From: Clostridia bacterium
GTDB taxonomy: Bacteria > Bacillota > Clostridia > Christensenellales > CAG-1252
Direction of reading: 5' to 3'
DNA: 64,000 nt
Assembly (NCBI GenBank): GCA_017444385.1
Contig: JAFSWQ010000014.1
Coordinates: 149,435 to 213,434 of the forward strand
The translations under genes and the position numbers were made by a program. Under the pieces are notes generated by a model. The model ran no database searches, was not told where the DNA came from, and worked only from the letters and a program-made list of their open reading frames with translations. Shown here piece by piece: positions 61,539 to 64,000 of this stretch. Position 1 is the stretch's first letter. Every line of letters starts with the position of its first letter.

Positions 61539-61567
61539 GAATAATTTATAACGGTACCGACATAATA
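61539..61567 (+). promoter_or_regulatory. sigma-G-like promoter for the DUF421 operon
   Basis: GAATA at 61539-61543, 17 nt, CATAATA at 61561-61567, 5 nt before the ATG. An alternative sigma-A reading TTGTCA-16-TATAAC (61525-61552) overlaps it. Confidence 0.5.
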
Positions 61568-61572
61568 AAGTT

Positions 61573-62277
61573 ATGCTTACCGTTTTGATACGTTCGATAA
61601 TAACCTATTTTTTGCTACTCGTCATCATGAGATTGATGGGGAAGCGACAGCTCAGCGAACTGCAACCTTTCGAATTCGCCATAACGCTTATAATCGCCGA
61701 ACTCGCCTGTATCCCGATGGCGGAAACGCAAATACCCTTAATGTACGGCGTGATACCTATTTTTACGTTGTTTATCGTCCACCTTTTCATAACGAAGATA
61801 GAGAGCAAAAGCTTGAAGTTCAACAAGTTCTTAAACGGAAAACCCATTGTCGTTATGACGCCCGAAGGTATAGACAAACGGTTGCTCGATAAACTCGATA
61901 TGAGCATTACCGACCTATTACACGCTTTGCGTTCGGCAGGTTACTTCTACCCCTCTCAAATAGCGTACGCGATAATAGAGACCAACGGAAAACTATCCGT
62001 ATTACCTAAAAGCGAATACTCTCCAGTAACCCCGGACCTCGAGAATATGAAGCGCGAAGAAACCTCGCTGCCCTATCCCGTCATTTGCGAAGGAATATTC
62101 GAACACACGAATATGGAAAGAGCGGGCGTGGAAAAGGAACAGGTGATGACGTTACTCGAAAAACAAAAGATAAACGTCAAAGACGTGCTTTTACTCTCGG
62201 TAAACGGGAACGAAGTATTCCTACAACCTAAAAAGGGAAAAGCGTTATCATTAACCCTTAAAGACAAAGAGATATGA
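61573..62277 (+). CDS. DUF421 (YetF-like) membrane protein
   Basis: 234 residues. Three N-terminal membrane helices (about 4-22, 34-50, 58-76) contain RLMGKRQLSELQPFEFAITL, the DUF421 signature, and a cytoplasmic C-terminal part has DLLHALRSAGYFYPSQIAYAIIETNGKLSVL (outlined). YetF-type proteins occur in Bacillus spore inner membranes and affect germination; the general function is not settled. A sigma-G-like promoter before it supports a spore role here. No ribosome site, so a leaderless start is possible. It overlaps the DUF4363 gene by 4 nt. Confidence 0.88.
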   Translation: MLTVLIRSIITYFLLLVIMRLMGKRQLSELQPFEFAITLIIAELACIPMAETQIPLMYGVIPIFTLFIVHLFITKIESKSLKFNKFLNGKPIVVMTPEGIDKRLLDKLDMSITDLLHALRSAGYFYPSQIAYAIIETNGKLSVLPKSEYSPVTPDLENMKREETSLPYPVICEGIFEHTNMERAGVEKEQVMTLLEKQKINVKDVLLLSVNGNEVFLQPKKGKALSLTLKDKEI

Positions 62278-62654
62278 AAAAGACTATATTCGCAATATTC
62301 GTATTGCTTTTATTCATAGGACTAGGCGTAGGTGAACAAATCTATATCAACAAGTTATTCGACAAAATTTGCGATTACGCAGTCGTAATTGGCGAACTCG
62401 TACGGGACGGGGATATGCAAAACGCGTTAAAAGAAGCCGAGGAAGCGAGAGGCACGTGGGAAAAGCACAAACACTTTTTAGAAGCGATAATATCTCATAA
62501 CGAAACGCGAGAGGTAAGCGTGAGATTGAGCGAGTTGGAAGGTTATATCTCGGCAAACGACGACAAATCCGCTATAGCCACAGCGAAGATCACCGAAGAA
62601 CTTTGCAAAAATATCGAACACGTTCTCGCGTTCAAATGGGACACGATATTGTAG
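62274..62654 (+). CDS. DUF4363 family protein
   Basis: 126 residues. One N-terminal membrane helix (about 3-20) and a helical extracytoplasmic domain with NALKEAEEARGTWEKHKHFLEAIISHNE, the DUF4363 pattern (residues 47-74, outlined). It is regularly coupled to DUF421 genes in clostridia; here the start overlaps the DUF421 stop (ATGA). The function is unknown; the pair probably forms a membrane complex, perhaps in spores. Confidence 0.85.
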   Translation: MKKTIFAIFVLLLFIGLGVGEQIYINKLFDKICDYAVVIGELVRDGDMQNALKEAEEARGTWEKHKHFLEAIISHNETREVSVRLSELEGYISANDDKSAIATAKITEELCKNIEHVLAFKWDTIL

Positions 62655-62807
62655 GAATATATGCTCGAGCGACTCAAAGCGAAAAAACACTTACGTTATT
62701 TTAATATCAATATTCGATCGCAACTTCTTTTTAGACACGTTCTATACGGACGTTTTACAGTAAAAAGTTAGCGGCTTTTAGGACAAATATCCTTTATAAA
62801 AAGGAAC

Positions 62808-62840
62808 AAGGCTCGAAGAGTAACGACTTCGAGCCTTATA
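62808..62840. terminator. bidirectional hairpin between DUF4363 gene and the edge gene
   Basis: Perfect 11-bp stem (62808-62818 / 62827-62837), 8-nt loop; modest T-rich tracts on both sides. Confidence 0.6.
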
Positions 62841-62909
62841 TTTGCGTTTTTATCGCTATAATAAACCGTTATATTCTTCAAGTACGCTGACCGTAACAAT
62901 CGACTATAA

Positions 62910-63878
62910 CTAACCTTCCACCGATTGCCTTTGAACGATCTCGGCTTCTTTTGCGGATTCCCTTATCGCGGCTACCGCGTTAGTACAAGATATCTTGGTG
63001 GCGTAAGGCAAACTCGTAAACGTGGACTTCCCGCGTAAAACGAATATATACTTATTGTCGAGGGAATTATACGAGAAGTTATACTCGTCTTCCGCCGCTT
63101 CTATAAAGTCGCTTATCGCAGTGCCTACCGCCTGCAACGTCTTGTAAGTTACGCTACCGAAGAGGTCTTTGCCTTGGGGATTATAAAGCGTAAATCTATA
63201 CTCTCCGTCCGTACCGGTGACTACGAATTTACCCTTTTCAGAGCGATTTCTTTCGTCCGCGACCACGCCCAACGCCGACTTGGCGAGAGTGCGATTAACG
63301 TCCTTTTGAGTGGTTTTACCCACCTTGCCCTTCTTAACGGGGGCTACGGCGCGATAAACGTTGTTTTGCTCTCTATATGCGGCTTCCTCTTTAATATCCT
63401 CGTCGGTAATATCGGGACTTACGTCGGCCAACGCGCCCATATTGTACTTGATAAGACCTTCGGCTATCAACTCTTCGTCCGTCTTATAAGGCAATTCCTG
63501 CACGTAATCGACGGGCTTGAATTTTGCGTTCTTGTTTACGCCGTTATCCCCCATCATCGTCATTATGAGAGATATGGCTTTTCTCATACCAAGATCGGAT
63601 TTGACCTTTACCATCATGGGTACGGCGGAATACTTCTTATTGTCGCTCTTGTCCTTATGGTGGAAAGTCGAGGGGCTGAATTCCAACGGATTAAGATTAA
63701 GATACAAAGAAAGAGTTTTGCCGCTCATTGCGATCTTGGCGTAAGTCTTACGCGATGCGATAAAGGTCTCGCATCCTGCGGACGCGCTGCATCTCATCTT
63801 CTCGTAGGAAAGCAACTCGTTCTTTATCTGCGAATAGTAATTTTTGGTTGCGTCATCGCTTTGAACGACCTTGCTCAA
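62910..63878 (-). CDS. hypothetical protein with C-terminal YegP-like (DUF1508) repeats; N-terminus unclear
   Basis: 322 residues from a TTG at 63876-63878. The N-terminal part (VVQSDDATKNYYSQIKNELL, then a GKTLSLYLNLNPLEF block and PMMVKVKSDLGMRKAISLI) looks like a domain of unknown function seen in uncultured Firmicutes. The C-terminus has two tandem copies of a YegP-like fold: GTDGEYRFTLYNPQG... TYKTLQAVGTAI and NSLDNKYIFVLRG... ATKISCTNAVAAI. The reading frame stays open upstream for 33 more codons, giving an acidic linker (VDDVVDDDDEDEGRQ), to a TAG at 63978-63980. No ATG or GTG lies in it, so the gene may be interrupted at the window edge. Confidence 0.7.
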   Translation of the reverse strand: MSKVVQSDDATKNYYSQIKNELLSYEKMRCSASAGCETFIASRKTYAKIAMSGKTLSLYLNLNPLEFSPSTFHHKDKSDNKKYSAVPMMVKVKSDLGMRKAISLIMTMMGDNGVNKNAKFKPVDYVQELPYKTDEELIAEGLIKYNMGALADVSPDITDEDIKEEAAYREQNNVYRAVAPVKKGKVGKTTQKDVNRTLAKSALGVVADERNRSEKGKFVVTGTDGEYRFTLYNPQGKDLFGSVTYKTLQAVGTAISDFIEAAEDEYNFSYNSLDNKYIFVLRGKSTFTSLPYATKISCTNAVAAIRESAKEAEIVQRQSVEG

Positions 63879-64000
63879 GAAACTTCTCTTGTATTTGGAA
63901 GGAGCGATTTGACGGCCTTCGTCTTCGTCGTCATCGTCAACAACGTCATCGACTTTCGACTTTTCGGCAACCGTGACCTAGACCGCAACGCACGCGGCCA

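Overview
The window is a moderately AT-rich stretch of a chromosome from an anaerobic, spore-forming Firmicute, most likely an uncultured Clostridia lineage. The evidence is a complete spoIIIAA-AH operon, spoIVB with its usual neighbours (recN, argR, nadK, tlyA, dxs, xseAB, nusB, asp23), a nadD-yqeK-rsfS cluster, a V-type ATPase operon with a Na+-type rotor ligand set, ECF-type vitamin S components and Fe/Zn group III dehydrogenases. No prophage, CRISPR array, insertion sequence, rRNA or tRNA gene was seen. Assignment below class level is not possible from the sequence alone.

Layout. 1-4 kb: cell-wall ligases (ddl fragment, a membrane-anchored MurF-like ligase), an alpha/beta hydrolase, and rimI-tsaB-tsaE. 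4-9.3 kb: a RibU-like S component, an Fe-alcohol dehydrogenase, rsfS, a NadD-YqeK fusion and a membrane protein. 9.3-13.4 kb: a VWA lipoprotein, scpB-scpA and an M50 protease. 13.8-24.4 kb: dacF, a membrane protein, spoIVB, recN, argR, nadK, tlyA, dxs, xseB, xseA, nusB, asp23. 24.5-28.9 kb: the spoIIIA operon. 29.2-33.8 kb: a TPR protein, hslO, a methyltransferase and a YesL-like membrane protein. 34-36.5 kb: asd, a dCMP deaminase and dapA. 36.6-42.6 kb: a lipoprotein, an SsuABC-type ABC transporter and valS. 42.8-47.4 kb: a secreted protein and gldA-dhaKL (glycerol to DHA to DHAP). 47.6-51.4 kb: a T4 Rnl1-type RNA ligase, birA/bioY with a BirA operator, a NUDIX hydrolase and YbaK. 51.5-60.2 kb: the V-ATPase operon. 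60.4-63.9 kb: upp, rpiB, a DUF421-DUF4363 pair and a protein with YegP-like repeats.

Three signals run across the window. (1) Several genes with no Shine-Dalgarno sequence (tsaE, the ribU-like gene, nadK, dapA, birA) have a -10 box ending only 5-7 nt before the ATG, which predicts leaderless mRNAs. (2) Four sites match the forespore sigma-G promoter (GNATR, 16-17 nt, CATNNTA); they precede dacF (a perfect match), spoIVB, the membrane gene between them, and the DUF421 operon. (3) A family of palindromic elements with nested arms sits at operon 3' ends at 37.2, 47.5 and 51.4 kb. Their outer arms are terminator stems sharing a GGCTGT-like seed, which also occurs in small terminators at 6.3 and 42.7 kb. 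The T4-type RNA ligase beside one of these elements is the most accessory-looking gene in the window.
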